Source: Bacteroidales bacterium (GTDB lineage: Bacteria; Bacteroidota; Bacteroidia; Bacteroidales; WCHB1-69). From it: DNA of 26,066 nt. The position numbers were made by a program, and so were the translations under genes. Position 1 is the stretch's first letter; every line of letters begins with the position of its first letter. A model generated the notes under the pieces. The model was given only the letters and a program-made list of their open reading frames with translations, had not been told where the DNA came from and searched no databases. The stretch covers positions 1 through 26,066 of the forward strand of contig JAAYRN010000036.1 of NCBI GenBank assembly GCA_012518765.1, read 5' to 3'. This document shows positions 1 through 8,116 of the stretch, one piece after another.

Positions 1-451
1 CAGTTTTTCCTACTTCAATAAAATGATTTCCACCTCCAAGTGAACCAATAGAATATTGTGCTCTACTTAAATCTACATAATCTTTACATTTTAAGTTGGA
101 TAAATCAAAATTATTGTATATTTCTTTGTGTATAGAAAAACCACTTGGTACTTTTGCTCTTATTGTTTGATCTAATTTTTCAAAATTAATATTTTTATTT
201 TTTAGTTTAATACTAAGCACTCCGCAGCCAATATCAACACCAACAAGGTTTGGAGTAACTTTGTTGCTTATGGTCATAGTTGTACCAATTGTACAACCTT
301 TTCCTGCATGAGCATCGGGCATGATTCTAATTTTGGAATTGGTGTAAGCTTCAAAATTTATTAGGGTTTTAATTTGTTCATAAGCTTTTGCTTCAATATT
401 TTTGACAAAAATTATTGTTTCTTTTTCGTATTTATTTTTAATGATATGCAT
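1..451 (-). CDS. rtcB: RtcB-type RNA 3'-phosphate ligase, N-terminal 150 codons (runs off left edge)
   Basis: This is the N-terminal part of an RtcB RNA ligase, which joins 2',3'-cyclic phosphate or 3'-phosphate RNA ends to 5'-OH ends using GTP and Mn2+ in RNA repair. Reading the minus strand from the ATG at 449-451 gives an open frame to the edge. Visible family motifs are IRIMPDAHAGKG (residues 41-52), VGVDIGCG (70-77, with presumed metal ligands Asp73 and Cys76) and LGGGNHFIE (138-146, presumed ligands Asn142/His143). The spacing before the metal site is shorter than in the archaeal enzyme, which fits the short bacterial RtcB subfamily. The catalytic histidine that takes GMP lies beyond the window. 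The start is supported by the family alignment and a -7-like box about 65 nt upstream. The downstream partner (archease, prfH or other) cannot be seen. Confidence 0.93.
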   Translation of the reverse strand, partial: MHIIKNKYEKETIIFVKNIEAKAYEQIKTLINFEAYTNSKIRIMPDAHAGKGCTIGTTMTISNKVTPNLVGVDIGCGVLSIKLKNKNINFEKLDQTIRAKVPSGFSIHKEIYNNFDLSNLKCKDYVDLSRAQYSIGSLGGGNHFIEVGKT

Positions 452-515
452 TTCATACAAAATTTTAAGAGTCAAATTTAATGTAGACTCGTTTTTTTAT
501 ATTTTCTTTGTTATG

Positions 516-523
516 CAAAAATA
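516..523 (-). promoter_or_regulatory. Candidate promoter -7 box for rtcB
   Basis: On the minus strand this reads TATTTTTG, an exact match to the Bacteroidota TAnnTTTG -7 element. A TTAG-like -33 element lies roughly 20 nt upstream. Predicted initiation near 510 would give a leader of about 58 nt before the rtcB ATG. Confidence 0.45.
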
Positions 524-771
524 CAACAATAATATACATAGCTAACTTTAGAAGAAAGGGGAGGGGATGCTTATATTTTTAAATGCAGAGTGTAAATGGC
601 TTATAATTAGATTATTGTAGAAAACTTTTGATTTAAACAGTTTTTTTAGAGAAAATGATATAAACTATAACAAGCTAATAAAATGTCTTAAAACGCTTGC
701 TTTTAAATAACATAAAAATTCAGAAAATCAAATTAACATATAATCTACTGTTAATCAATAAATTATGTTGT
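524..771. other. AT-rich intergenic stretch between rtcB and mnmG
   Basis: No convincing gene is visible on either strand. The rtcB promoter candidate lies just left of it and a parS-like palindrome closes its right end. I find no strong U-tailed hairpin for mnmG termination and no cluster of DnaA boxes. A short purine-rich run (about 551-568) stands out from the surrounding A+T but matches nothing I know. Confidence 0.5.
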
Positions 772-787
772 TGTTTCATGTGAAACA
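772..787. other. parS: parS-like palindrome, left of mnmG
   Basis: The sequence TGTTTCATGTGAAACA matches the ParB-binding consensus TGTTNCACGTGAAACA at 15 of 16 positions; the only change is C to T in the central CG. It ends one base from the mnmG stop codon. A second near-consensus copy lies at the other end of mnmG. The match is seen directly; ParB binding is inferred, because no parA or parB gene is in the window. Confidence 0.6.
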
Positions 788-788
788 T

Positions 789-2672
789 TTACCTGCCTAA
801 TAAGACTAATAAAACAGAAATATCAGAAGGAGAAACTCCGCTTATTCGAGAGGCTTGCCCTAAGGTATGGGGTTTTATTTTCGATAATTTTTGTCTGGTT
901 TCTATGGATAGCGAAGAAATGTTATGATAGTCAAAATCGGGATTTAGCTTTACATTATCTAAATGGTTAATTCTTGCTGCTAATTCTTTTTCCTTTTTAA
1001 TATAGTTTTCGTATTTAATCAAAATTTCAACTTCTTCGATTTCGTCTATCAAAAAGTTCTTTTCTTTAACATATTTATTAAGCAAAGAAATATGATTTAT
1101 TAAGTTGTGTAGTTTAATTTCAGGACGTAATAATAATTTATTACATTTAATTTTTTGCGTTAGTTTTGAGGAGCTTATAGAAGTCAAATACGAATTTATT
1201 TCTTGAGGTTCTACTGAATTTTTAAAAAGAAAATCAGAAAGAGAGTGTATGTTTTCTTCTTTTTTTAGAAATTGTTGATACCTTTTTTCTTTTATCAATC
1301 CTATGTCGTATCCTAAGGGAGTTAATCGTAAATCGGCATTATCTTGACGTAATAAAATTCTATATTCAGCTCTGGAGGTAAACATTCTGTATGGTTCATC
1401 TACCCCTTTGGTAACTAAGTCGTCAATCAAAACTCCTATGTAAGAAGAATCTCTACTTAGTATAATGGGGTCAAGTTGATTGTTTTTTCTATGAGCATTT
1501 ATACCTGCCATTAGTCCCTGACAAGCAGCTTCTTCGTAACCAGTTGTCCCATTAATTTGTCCTGCAAAATAAAGATTTTCAATGATTTTTGTTTCAAGTG
1601 TGCTGTGGAGTTGAGTAGGAGGAAAATAGTCATATTCAATGGCATATCCCGGTTTTAAAATACGTGCATTTTCAAGTCCTGATATTAAATGTAAGGCTTC
1701 GATTTGTATTTCTTCGGGTAAAGAAGAAGAAAATCCATTTAAGTAATATTCTATTCCGTTTTCACTTTCAGGTTCTAAAAAAAGCTGGTGTAATTCTTTC
1801 CCTGCAAAGCGTTCAATTTTATCTTCGATTGATGGGCAGTAACGAGGTCCAACACCTTGTATTCTTCCCTGAAACATAGGTGATTTGTCAAAACCTTTGC
1901 GTAAAATTTCGTGTACTTTACTATTTGTATAGGTTATCCAGCAGCTTTTTTGGGATAAGGGATTGGGAGTTTTTAGAAATGAAAATCCTGTAACATCTTC
2001 ATCTCCTTTTTGTTCTTCCATTTTTGAAAAATCAATTGTTCGCGCATCAATACGAACGGGAGTTCCTGTTTTTAGACGAAGTGAATTGAATCCAAGAGAG
2101 ATTAAATTTTCACTTAATCCAAAGGCGGCATCTTCGCCTAATCGACCTCCTTTAAAATTTCTTTCTCCAATATGAATAACTCCATTTAAAAAAGTTCCGT
2201 TTGTTAAGATTACCGATTTAGCCAAGAATTCAGCACCAAGTTTTGTTCTAATTCCTTTAACGTAATTATTTTCAATAATTAGTTCAGTTACCATATCTTC
2301 GCGAATATCCAAATGTTTGGTATTGCTCAATATATGTATCCATTCGCTGGTATATTTATATTTATCATTTTGTGTTCGTGGACTCCACATGGCAGGTCCT
2401 TTAGACCGATTTAACATCCTGAATTGAATGGCTGTTTTATCAGCAACTATGGCAGTATATCCTCCCAATGCGTCAATTTCTCTTACTATTTGTCCTTTGG
2501 CAATACCTCCAATAGCTGGATTGCAAGATAACAATGCAATGGTATTAATATTCATTGTTAGCAAGAGGGTATGAGAGCCTAATTCAGCAGCAGCTTTGGC
2601 GGCTTCGCAGCCGGCATGACCCCCTCCAACAACAATTACATCGTAAATATGAGTGTATTTTATATAGTTCAT
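789..2672 (-). CDS. mnmG: tRNA uridine-5-carboxymethylaminomethyl(34) synthesis enzyme MnmG (GidA)
   Basis: With MnmE, this FAD enzyme installs the carboxymethylaminomethyl group on the wobble uridine of certain tRNAs. At 627 residues it has the usual family length. The N-terminal dinucleotide fold is clear (DVIVVGGGHAG, residues 11-21), followed by the conserved SCNPAIGG segment with its reactive cysteine, and GVGPRYCPSIEDK with the second conserved cysteine. Near the C-terminal side of the FAD domain comes YFAGQINGTTGYEEAA. The helical MnmE/tRNA-binding C-terminus is complete and ends VLLGR. The ATG at 2670-2672 gives the expected short N-terminus before the FAD motif. The gene is flanked at both ends by parS-like palindromes; gidA genes lie near parAB and the origin in many bacteria. 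The next gene upstream on the same strand is ybeY, 36 nt away. Confidence 0.98.
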   Translation of the reverse strand: MNYIKYTHIYDVIVVGGGHAGCEAAKAAAELGSHTLLLTMNINTIALLSCNPAIGGIAKGQIVREIDALGGYTAIVADKTAIQFRMLNRSKGPAMWSPRTQNDKYKYTSEWIHILSNTKHLDIREDMVTELIIENNYVKGIRTKLGAEFLAKSVILTNGTFLNGVIHIGERNFKGGRLGEDAAFGLSENLISLGFNSLRLKTGTPVRIDARTIDFSKMEEQKGDEDVTGFSFLKTPNPLSQKSCWITYTNSKVHEILRKGFDKSPMFQGRIQGVGPRYCPSIEDKIERFAGKELHQLFLEPESENGIEYYLNGFSSSLPEEIQIEALHLISGLENARILKPGYAIEYDYFPPTQLHSTLETKIIENLYFAGQINGTTGYEEAACQGLMAGINAHRKNNQLDPIILSRDSSYIGVLIDDLVTKGVDEPYRMFTSRAEYRILLRQDNADLRLTPLGYDIGLIKEKRYQQFLKKEENIHSLSDFLFKNSVEPQEINSYLTSISSSKLTQKIKCNKLLLRPEIKLHNLINHISLLNKYVKEKNFLIDEIEEVEILIKYENYIKKEKELAARINHLDNVKLNPDFDYHNISSLSIETRQKLSKIKPHTLGQASRISGVSPSDISVLLVLLGR

Positions 2673-2678
2673 AAGAAT

Positions 2679-2694
2679 AGTTCCACGTGAAACA
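2679..2694. other. parS: parS-like palindrome in the mnmG 5' region
   Basis: AGTTCCACGTGAAACA matches TGTTNCACGTGAAACA at 15 of 16 positions, differing only at the first base; the central CACGTG is intact. It sits 6 nt upstream of the mnmG start codon, in the 36-nt gap to ybeY, so bound ParB would cover the mnmG translation start region and could affect its expression as well as serve partitioning. It pairs with the similar site at 772-787. Confidence 0.65.
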
Positions 2695-2708
2695 ATATTG
2701 TAACTGCT

Positions 2709-3143
2709 TTATTCAGAGAAAGATACAAGTTTATTTAAATAACAATCTTCTTTTTCTCTCATTTCAATTTGTTCTTTTTCACTTTCGTCTTTTAGTCCAC
2801 ATAAATGTAAAATTCCATGTATCATTACTCGATATAGTTCATTTAAAAAAGGAACTTTATATAGCTTTGCATTTTCTTTTACTCTATCTATACTAATCAT
2901 TATATCACCTGAAATCACATTGTTTTTTGTATAATCAAAAGTTATAACATCGGTTAAATAATTGGCATTCAGATATTTTATATTAATTTCAACCAGATAA
3001 TCATCGGAACAAAAGACATAATTTATGATACCAAGTTCTTTTTTTTCGTTTGTAGTAACAAATTGAATCCATTCTCGAATTCTTTTTTTCTCCCGAAAAG
3101 AATATGTAATATCATTGTTTATAAAAGAAATAGGAGAATTCAT
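2709..3143 (-). CDS. ybeY: Endoribonuclease/rRNA maturation factor YbeY
   Basis: YbeY is a metal-dependent endoribonuclease needed for 16S rRNA 3'-end maturation and ribosome quality control. The 144-residue length is normal. The region around residues 60-85 (NYLTDVITFDY, then SGDIMIS) is the conserved core beta-sheet. The metal site reads HGILHLCGLKDESE: the first two histidines of the H-x3-H part are present, but the third His of the classical HGxLHLxGYDH motif is replaced in this stretch by Lys-Asp. To my recollection this is common in Bacteroidota YbeY proteins, so I do not read it as inactivation. It lies between the ATPase gene (about 41 nt upstream) and mnmG (36 nt downstream), all on one strand, and is probably cotranscribed with both. 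Confidence 0.93.
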   Translation of the reverse strand: MNSPISFINNDITYSFREKKRIREWIQFVTTNEKKELGIINYVFCSDDYLVEINIKYLNANYLTDVITFDYTKNNVISGDIMISIDRVKENAKLYKVPFLNELYRVMIHGILHLCGLKDESEKEQIEMREKEDCYLNKLVSFSE

Positions 3144-3184
3144 AGCATAAAAAATGTTAGATCAGGCTTGTATGTTGAAAAATA

Positions 3185-3649
3185 TCAAACCATAGATTGG
3201 TATTGTTTTTCTTTAATTTCTGATGATGAAGAATTAAGATGTCTTCCTTGCCGAATTTGAACAGGAACATTTATGGTATACGATAGAGTTTGTCCGTTAT
3301 TTAAAAATTCCAATTTATCCGTGAGTAATTCTATAATGGCTAATCCATTTGATGTACGCTTGTCGGGATTGATAGATAAAATATTTGCATAATCGAACCC
3401 ATTTCCCTGATCGGATACGGTAAAAGTAAGATTTTTGTTAGAAATTTGACAAGTAATGCTAACTTTTTTCAGTACATCCGATTGGTTTCCATGAATAATT
3501 GCATTTTTTACTGCTTCTAATAAGGGAGTAGAAACTATGCCAAAATAGTCATTATTAATGGAAAAATCAAGCATTAAATTTTCTATAAACTGTTCTACTT
3601 CAATTAGTTTGTTTAAATTAGATTCTATTTCAAATTCGGTATAAAACAT
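3185..3649 (-). CDS. RsbW/SpoIIAB-like ATP-binding (HATPase_c) regulatory protein
   Basis: This 154-residue protein has the compact GHKL ATPase fold found in anti-sigma factor kinases. The N-box reads EAVKNAIIHGN, the G1 box SDQGNGFD, and SNGLAIIELLTD fits the G2 region. There is no signal peptide, sensor or membrane segment, so it is cytoplasmic. In RsbW-type systems such proteins bind a sigma factor and phosphorylate an STAS-domain antagonist. No STAS partner is seen here, and the ECF sigma gene at the far right of the window is too distant to link. It heads the apparent operon ATPase, ybeY, mnmG and faces yifB across a divergent region. The fold is well supported; the target is unknown. 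Confidence 0.85.
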   Translation of the reverse strand: MFYTEFEIESNLNKLIEVEQFIENLMLDFSINNDYFGIVSTPLLEAVKNAIIHGNQSDVLKKVSITCQISNKNLTFTVSDQGNGFDYANILSINPDKRTSNGLAIIELLTDKLEFLNNGQTLSYTINVPVQIRQGRHLNSSSSEIKEKQYQSMV

Positions 3650-3689
3650 GGCTTTTTATGATGATAATTGGACGTTTAATTTCGTTGAA

Positions 3690-3697
3690 CAAAAATA
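3690..3697 (-). promoter_or_regulatory. Candidate promoter -7 box for the ATPase-ybeY-mnmG run
   Basis: The minus strand reads TATTTTTG, matching TAnnTTTG, about 40 nt before the ATPase start codon. The -33 side is only a T-rich tract, so the match rests mainly on the -7 box. Confidence 0.4.
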
Positions 3698-3742
3698 ATA
3701 AAAATAATAATGAAAAGTGGGTGAAATCGAATAAATTTTATA

Positions 3743-3750
3743 TAATTTTG
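3743..3750 (+). promoter_or_regulatory. Candidate promoter -7 box for yifB
   Basis: TAATTTTG on the plus strand matches TAnnTTTG and is followed by GTGGG. It would start transcription about 10 nt before the yifB ATG, giving a very short leader. No clear TTTG -33 element is visible. Confidence 0.33.
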
Positions 3751-3766
3751 TGGGAAAAGTAATAGT

Positions 3767-5305
3767 ATGATTGTAAAAACGTACGGAAGTGCTACTTATG
3801 GTGTAAATGCCACTACTATAACGGTGGAAGTCAATGTAGAAACGGGTATTAGTTTTTTCTTAGTAGGATTGCCAGATAGTGCGGTTAAAGAGAGCCAACA
3901 GCGGATTGATTCAGCTTTGAAGTACTGTGGATATAGAATTCCTGGGAAAAAAATAGTGGTTAACATGGCTCCTGCCGATATTCGTAAAGAAGGTTCTGCT
4001 TATGATTTAACCATAGCTATGGGTATTTTAGCTGCGTCTGAGCAAATTAATGCTTCATTATTGGGGCAGTATATCATTATGGGTGAGCTGTCGTTAGATG
4101 GAGAGTTAAAACCTATAAAAGGAGTTTTACCAATAGCTATTGAAGCTCGAAAACAGGGATTTAAAGGTTTTATTTTACCCGAAGATAATGCTGAAGAAGC
4201 TGCCATTGTAGATAATTTAGAGGTTTTGGGAGCTAAAAACATCAAAGAAGTAATTGGTTTTTTTAATGGAGACTGTGTAATTGAACCTACTGTGGTAAAT
4301 ACTAGGGAAGAATTTTATAAAAATCTAAACGAGTATGAATTTGATTTTGAGGATGTAAAAGGACAAGAAAACACAAAACGAGCCTTGGAAATTGCTGCTG
4401 CTGGAGGTCATAACGCTATATTGATTGGTCCTCCTGGTTCTGGTAAAACTATGTTGGCAAAAAGAATTCCTTCTATATTGCCTCCTTTGACTTTACATGA
4501 AGCATTGGAAACCACAAAAATACATTCTGTGGCAGGAAAAATGCAAAAACATAAATCATTGATTTCCATACGTCCCTTTCGTTCGCCTCATCATACTATT
4601 TCCGATGTGGCATTGGTAGGAGGAGGTTCCAACCCTCAACCCGGAGAAATATCTATGGCTCATAATGGAGTTTTGTTTTTAGATGAATTACCCGAATTTA
4701 AACGAACCGTTTTGGAAGTTATGCGTCAACCTTTGGAAGATAGAAGTGTTTGCATTTCTAGATCTAAAATGTCGGTAGAATATCCTGCTTCGTTTATGTT
4801 TATAGCAGCGATGAATCCTTGTCCTTGTGGATATTATAATCATCCTGAAAAAGATTGTACCTGTGCAGCGGGAATTGTTCAGCGGTATTTAAATAAAATA
4901 TCAGGACCGTTAATGGATAGGATAGATTTACATGTAGAAGTAATTCCCGTGCCATTTAAAGAATTGGCAACCAAAGCTTCTGGTGAGAAAAGTGATAGCA
5001 TTCGAGAAAGAGTAATTAAAGCAAGAGAGATTCAAGAAGCTCGTTTCCAAGAAAATAAAGGGATTTATTGTAATGCTCAAATGAACTCTAAATTAGTGGC
5101 AAAATATTGTGCCATAAGTAAAGAAGGACAAGATTTATTAAAAGTTGCTATGGAAAAATTAGGATTATCGGCTCGTGCATACGATAGAATCTTAAAAGTA
5201 AGCAGGACAATTGCCGATTTAGATTTTAGCGAAAAAATACAAACGGTTCATCTTTCAGAAGCCATACACTTTAGAAGTTTAGATAGGGATAATTGGGGAA
5301 AATAA
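3767..5305 (+). CDS. comM: YifB/ComM-family AAA+ ATPase (Mg-chelatase-like)
   Basis: At 512 residues this is a full-length YifB/ComM protein. The N-terminal ChlI-like (Lon-protease-like) domain starts VKTYGSATYGV and includes the typical FFLVGLPDSAVKESQQRI. The AAA+ module has a Walker A GPPGSGKT (about residues 222-229) and a Walker B region VLFLDELPEF, followed by the cysteine-rich PCPCGYYNHPEKDCTC segment of this family. The C-terminal Mg-chelatase-type helical domain ends in DRILKVSRTIADL and a short tail. ComM is a hexameric helicase promoting branch migration during natural transformation in Vibrio; in other lineages the role is less clear, so I name the family rather than the process. 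The start ATG is preceded by GGGAAAAG. It is divergent from the ATPase gene and convergent with the ABC exporter, with 9 bp between stop codons. Confidence 0.95.
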   Translation: MIVKTYGSATYGVNATTITVEVNVETGISFFLVGLPDSAVKESQQRIDSALKYCGYRIPGKKIVVNMAPADIRKEGSAYDLTIAMGILAASEQINASLLGQYIIMGELSLDGELKPIKGVLPIAIEARKQGFKGFILPEDNAEEAAIVDNLEVLGAKNIKEVIGFFNGDCVIEPTVVNTREEFYKNLNEYEFDFEDVKGQENTKRALEIAAAGGHNAILIGPPGSGKTMLAKRIPSILPPLTLHEALETTKIHSVAGKMQKHKSLISIRPFRSPHHTISDVALVGGGSNPQPGEISMAHNGVLFLDELPEFKRTVLEVMRQPLEDRSVCISRSKMSVEYPASFMFIAAMNPCPCGYYNHPEKDCTCAAGIVQRYLNKISGPLMDRIDLHVEVIPVPFKELATKASGEKSDSIRERVIKAREIQEARFQENKGIYCNAQMNSKLVAKYCAISKEGQDLLKVAMEKLGLSARAYDRILKVSRTIADLDFSEKIQTVHLSEAIHFRSLDRDNWGK

Positions 5306-5314
5306 ATTTTATAA

Positions 5315-7138
5315 TCATATATTCAAATCTTGTAAATCTATTAAATCTTTATACCTTCCGTTGAGTTGTATAAGTTCTTGATGCGTACCTTGTTCTACAA
5401 TTTTTCCTTCTTCAAGAACTACTATTTTATCGGCAGAAAAGATAGTAGATAAACGGTGGGCAATAACAATAGAAGTTCGATTTTCCATTAAGTTGTTTAA
5501 TGCTTGTTGAACAAGGAGTTCCGATTCGGAGTCTAAAGAGGAGGTTGCTTCGTCTAAGATTAAAATAGGAGGATTTTTTAAAATAGCACGTGCGATGCTG
5601 ATGCGTTGTTTTTGCCCTCCCGACAATTTCATTCCTCTGTCTCCTACAATAGTTTCAAATCCTTCGGGAAGTGTGTTTATAAAAGAATAAATGTTGGCAA
5701 TTTTTGCCGCTTCAATTACGTGTTGCTTGTCAATATTTTTCAGTCCAAAAGCTATATTATTAAAAATGGTATCGTTAAATAAAATATTTTCTTGAGACAC
5801 AATTCCAAATAAAGATCGTAACTGATTTATTTTCATTTTTTTTATATTTATATCGTCTATATAAATAGAACCTTGAGTTGGGTCGTAAAAACGAGGCAAA
5901 AGGTCGACAAGTGTAGATTTTCCACTTCCTGAACTTCCGCAAATTGCAATTATTTTTCCTTTGGGAATGGTAATATTAATGGAGTCTAAAACTAATTTTT
6001 CTTCATACGAAAAACTGACGTTATGAAAATGAATATGGCTTTTAAATTCCGAAATATCTTGAGCTTCACTGTCTTCAATTATTTTTTCTTCCGAAAGAAT
6101 TAATTGTTCGATACGGGTTAAGGATGCAAATCCTTTTTTGAAATTAGCGGTGGCTTCCGAAATGGTTTTTGCAGGATTGATAATTTGTGTAAATAACACA
6201 ATGTAAGTAATAAACATTTCAGCCGAAAAACTATTATTGGGTTTTAAAATCATTTGTCCACCGTAAAGTAAAAGTAAAATAACGATACAACTTCCAAGAA
6301 ATTCACTCATAGGAGAAGATAAATCACGTCTTCGATTAATCTTAATTTGTGTTTTACTATAAAATTGATTTAAGTTAGTAAAACGTTTGTACATTCCATT
6401 TATAGCATTGAAAGCCTTTATAATACGTAATCCATAAATGCTTTCTTCGTAAAGCGAAAGCATGTTGCTTTGTTTTTCTTTGGCTGTTAACGATTTTTGT
6501 TTCAGTGTTCGTTGTAAACGATTGATAACGTAACCAGCAATGGGAATGGCAATTAATACAAATAGTGTAAATTCGTAGTTTATAAAAAATAAAGTACTTA
6601 AAAACAATACAATAACTATGGGTTCTCTAAATAATTGTTGCAATGAACGAAGAATATAAAAATCAATATCTTGCACATCGTTAATAACCCGTGTTAAGAT
6701 GTCTCCTTTACGATGTTCAGAATAAAAAGACAAAGGAAGTATCAATATACGCCAATAAGCTTTGTTGCGTAAATCTTTAATCAAATTTCCTCGGACAGGG
6801 ATAATAATCCACATAGAAATGTAGTAGAAAATATTTTTAAGCAAGAAAAAAACAAAAACACTTAAAACTAAGATAATTAAAGCACGAAAAACACCATGAT
6901 TAATAATAATTTGGCTTAGTAAATATTTTACATAAAGAATTATTCCTCCAGAAGTAAAAGAAAAAATAGGTTCTTCTAACGTAAGGGGAATTTGATTGAA
7001 AATCAGAGATAAAAACGGAGCTAATAAAGAGATAGAAGCAATGGAAAAAATAGTATACAATAGGTTAAAAAAAACAGCCAATCCAAGTCGAAATGAATAA
7101 GGTCGGAGTAAAACAAATAATTTTTTATAGTCTTTCAT
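5315..7138 (-). CDS. msbA: MsbA-like ABC exporter (lipid A/lipid flippase family)
   Basis: This 607-residue half-transporter has an N-terminal six-helix ABC exporter domain (about residues 15-330) and a C-terminal nucleotide-binding domain (about 360-605). The NBD carries Walker A GSSGSGKST, signature LSGGQKQRISIARAIL, Walker B ILILDEATSSLD and the H-loop IVIAHRLST, so it should be ATPase-competent as a homodimer. Bacteroidota proteins of this type usually flip lipid A or other lipid-linked envelope precursors; the substrate cannot be read from the sequence. It lies 9 nt downstream of an uncharacterised lipoprotein gene on the same strand, most likely in one transcript, which favours an envelope role. 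The 3' end faces yifB with almost no spacer. Confidence 0.9.
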   Translation of the reverse strand: MKDYKKLFVLLRPYSFRLGLAVFFNLLYTIFSIASISLLAPFLSLIFNQIPLTLEEPIFSFTSGGIILYVKYLLSQIIINHGVFRALIILVLSVFVFFLLKNIFYYISMWIIIPVRGNLIKDLRNKAYWRILILPLSFYSEHRKGDILTRVINDVQDIDFYILRSLQQLFREPIVIVLFLSTLFFINYEFTLFVLIAIPIAGYVINRLQRTLKQKSLTAKEKQSNMLSLYEESIYGLRIIKAFNAINGMYKRFTNLNQFYSKTQIKINRRRDLSSPMSEFLGSCIVILLLLYGGQMILKPNNSFSAEMFITYIVLFTQIINPAKTISEATANFKKGFASLTRIEQLILSEEKIIEDSEAQDISEFKSHIHFHNVSFSYEEKLVLDSINITIPKGKIIAICGSSGSGKSTLVDLLPRFYDPTQGSIYIDDINIKKMKINQLRSLFGIVSQENILFNDTIFNNIAFGLKNIDKQHVIEAAKIANIYSFINTLPEGFETIVGDRGMKLSGGQKQRISIARAILKNPPILILDEATSSLDSESELLVQQALNNLMENRTSIVIAHRLSTIFSADKIVVLEEGKIVEQGTHQELIQLNGRYKDLIDLQDLNI

Positions 7139-7147
7139 TGCTTGCTT

Positions 7148-8071
7148 TTAATCTTTCTTATAAAAATAATTATTTAAAAACTCAAAATTTTCATGTATAG
7201 TATCTTTTTGATTTTCATTATTTTGTATCCATTTATAAGATAATATTTTATTTCGCGATTGATAGTTTAATTCAAGTTTATCTTCCGGAGTATAATCGAA
7301 AATTAAATAGGATAAACTATCATTAATAAGTGGATAATTAAAATTTAAACTATCGTTTGTAATTTCAAGAGAGGTAATACCTTTGAGCAAACAAGTTTTG
7401 CAGTTAAATCCATCAAAAACAACCAAATACAATGCGTTTTCGAGAGTTGTCTGTAGTTTGTAAAAACTCTTAATTTTTGCATGAGCAAAATTAAAGTCTT
7501 TGTCAGAATCTATGTTTTGATACAAGCAGGTATTTAAGTTTCCGTTTAAAGTACGGTATTGAAACACATTGATATATGTTTTAAATGACATGCCTGCATT
7601 TTCGTCCCACGAAAAAACACGAATATTCTTGTCGGGAGTGTGGATTACTGAAAGCATTTTGTGTCTGATAGGAGAGTATAAACTTTTGGGGTCTTTGAGT
7701 ATATCTTGTAGATAATGAGCTGCTAAATAATTCATAGAATCTACTATGCTGTAAATATTTGGTTCTGAAAAAGTAAATAATATTTCTAAGGTATTTAATA
7801 TATCGTATAGTTTTTTTCTTTTTTCTTCAAAAGTTTCTTCAGGAATTTGATATTGCGAAATTTTTTCTCTTACTTTAAAAGGATTGTTTTCGGTCAAACT
7901 CACAATGGTAATTCCGTGCGAAGTGTCTGATTTCATCAAAGAATGAATCTCTATAGGGTCCATTATACTGTCATTTTCTTCAACAGATACAGACTCATTG
8001 AACTGACATTGTATAAAGCCGAGGCATATAAATGAAAATAAAATAAGAGTGTTTTTTTTGAATAATGTCAT
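7148..8071 (-). CDS. Uncharacterised lipoprotein encoded upstream of the ABC exporter
   Basis: I do not recognise the family. The 307-residue protein starts with a lysine-containing n-region, a hydrophobic stretch (about residues 9-20) and FIQC with the candidate lipid-modified Cys22; glutamine before the cysteine is unusual for a lipobox. The mature part has no repeats or membrane spans. It carries conserved-looking patches: PDKNIRVFSWDENAG (a short beta-rich segment), NVFQYRTLNG, and a CxxC-like NCKTCLLKG around residue 230. The C-terminal third is acidic and beta-rich. It should sit in the periplasm, anchored to a membrane. The 9-nt gap to the MsbA-like gene suggests cotranscription and possibly a shared envelope role. 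It is divergent from the next lipoprotein gene. Confidence 0.75.
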   Translation of the reverse strand: MTLFKKNTLILFSFICLGFIQCQFNESVSVEENDSIMDPIEIHSLMKSDTSHGITIVSLTENNPFKVREKISQYQIPEETFEEKRKKLYDILNTLEILFTFSEPNIYSIVDSMNYLAAHYLQDILKDPKSLYSPIRHKMLSVIHTPDKNIRVFSWDENAGMSFKTYINVFQYRTLNGNLNTCLYQNIDSDKDFNFAHAKIKSFYKLQTTLENALYLVVFDGFNCKTCLLKGITSLEITNDSLNFNYPLINDSLSYLIFDYTPEDKLELNYQSRNKILSYKWIQNNENQKDTIHENFEFLNNYFYKKD

Positions 8072-8108
8072 AGATTTATCAAACTTATTACGCTGTAATT
8101 TCTGTATG

Positions 8109-8116
8109 CAAAAGTA
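8109..8116 (-). promoter_or_regulatory. Candidate promoter -7 box for the lipoprotein/ABC-exporter transcript
   Basis: The minus strand reads TACTTTTG, an exact TAnnTTTG match, 37 nt before the start codon at 8071. It overlaps the first copy of a 16-bp tandem repeat (8115-8146), which may be an operator. Confidence 0.5.

Noticed and set aside
452..788. Replication origin next to the parS-like site
   Set aside because: No cluster of DnaA boxes or typical unwinding repeats is visible and dnaA is not in the window; parS sites can lie many kilobases from the origin.
2709..3143. YbeY as inactive because the third metal-binding His is not in the usual place
   Set aside because: A Lys-Asp variant at this point is, as far as I recall, common in Bacteroidota YbeY; without an alignment it is not evidence for loss of activity.
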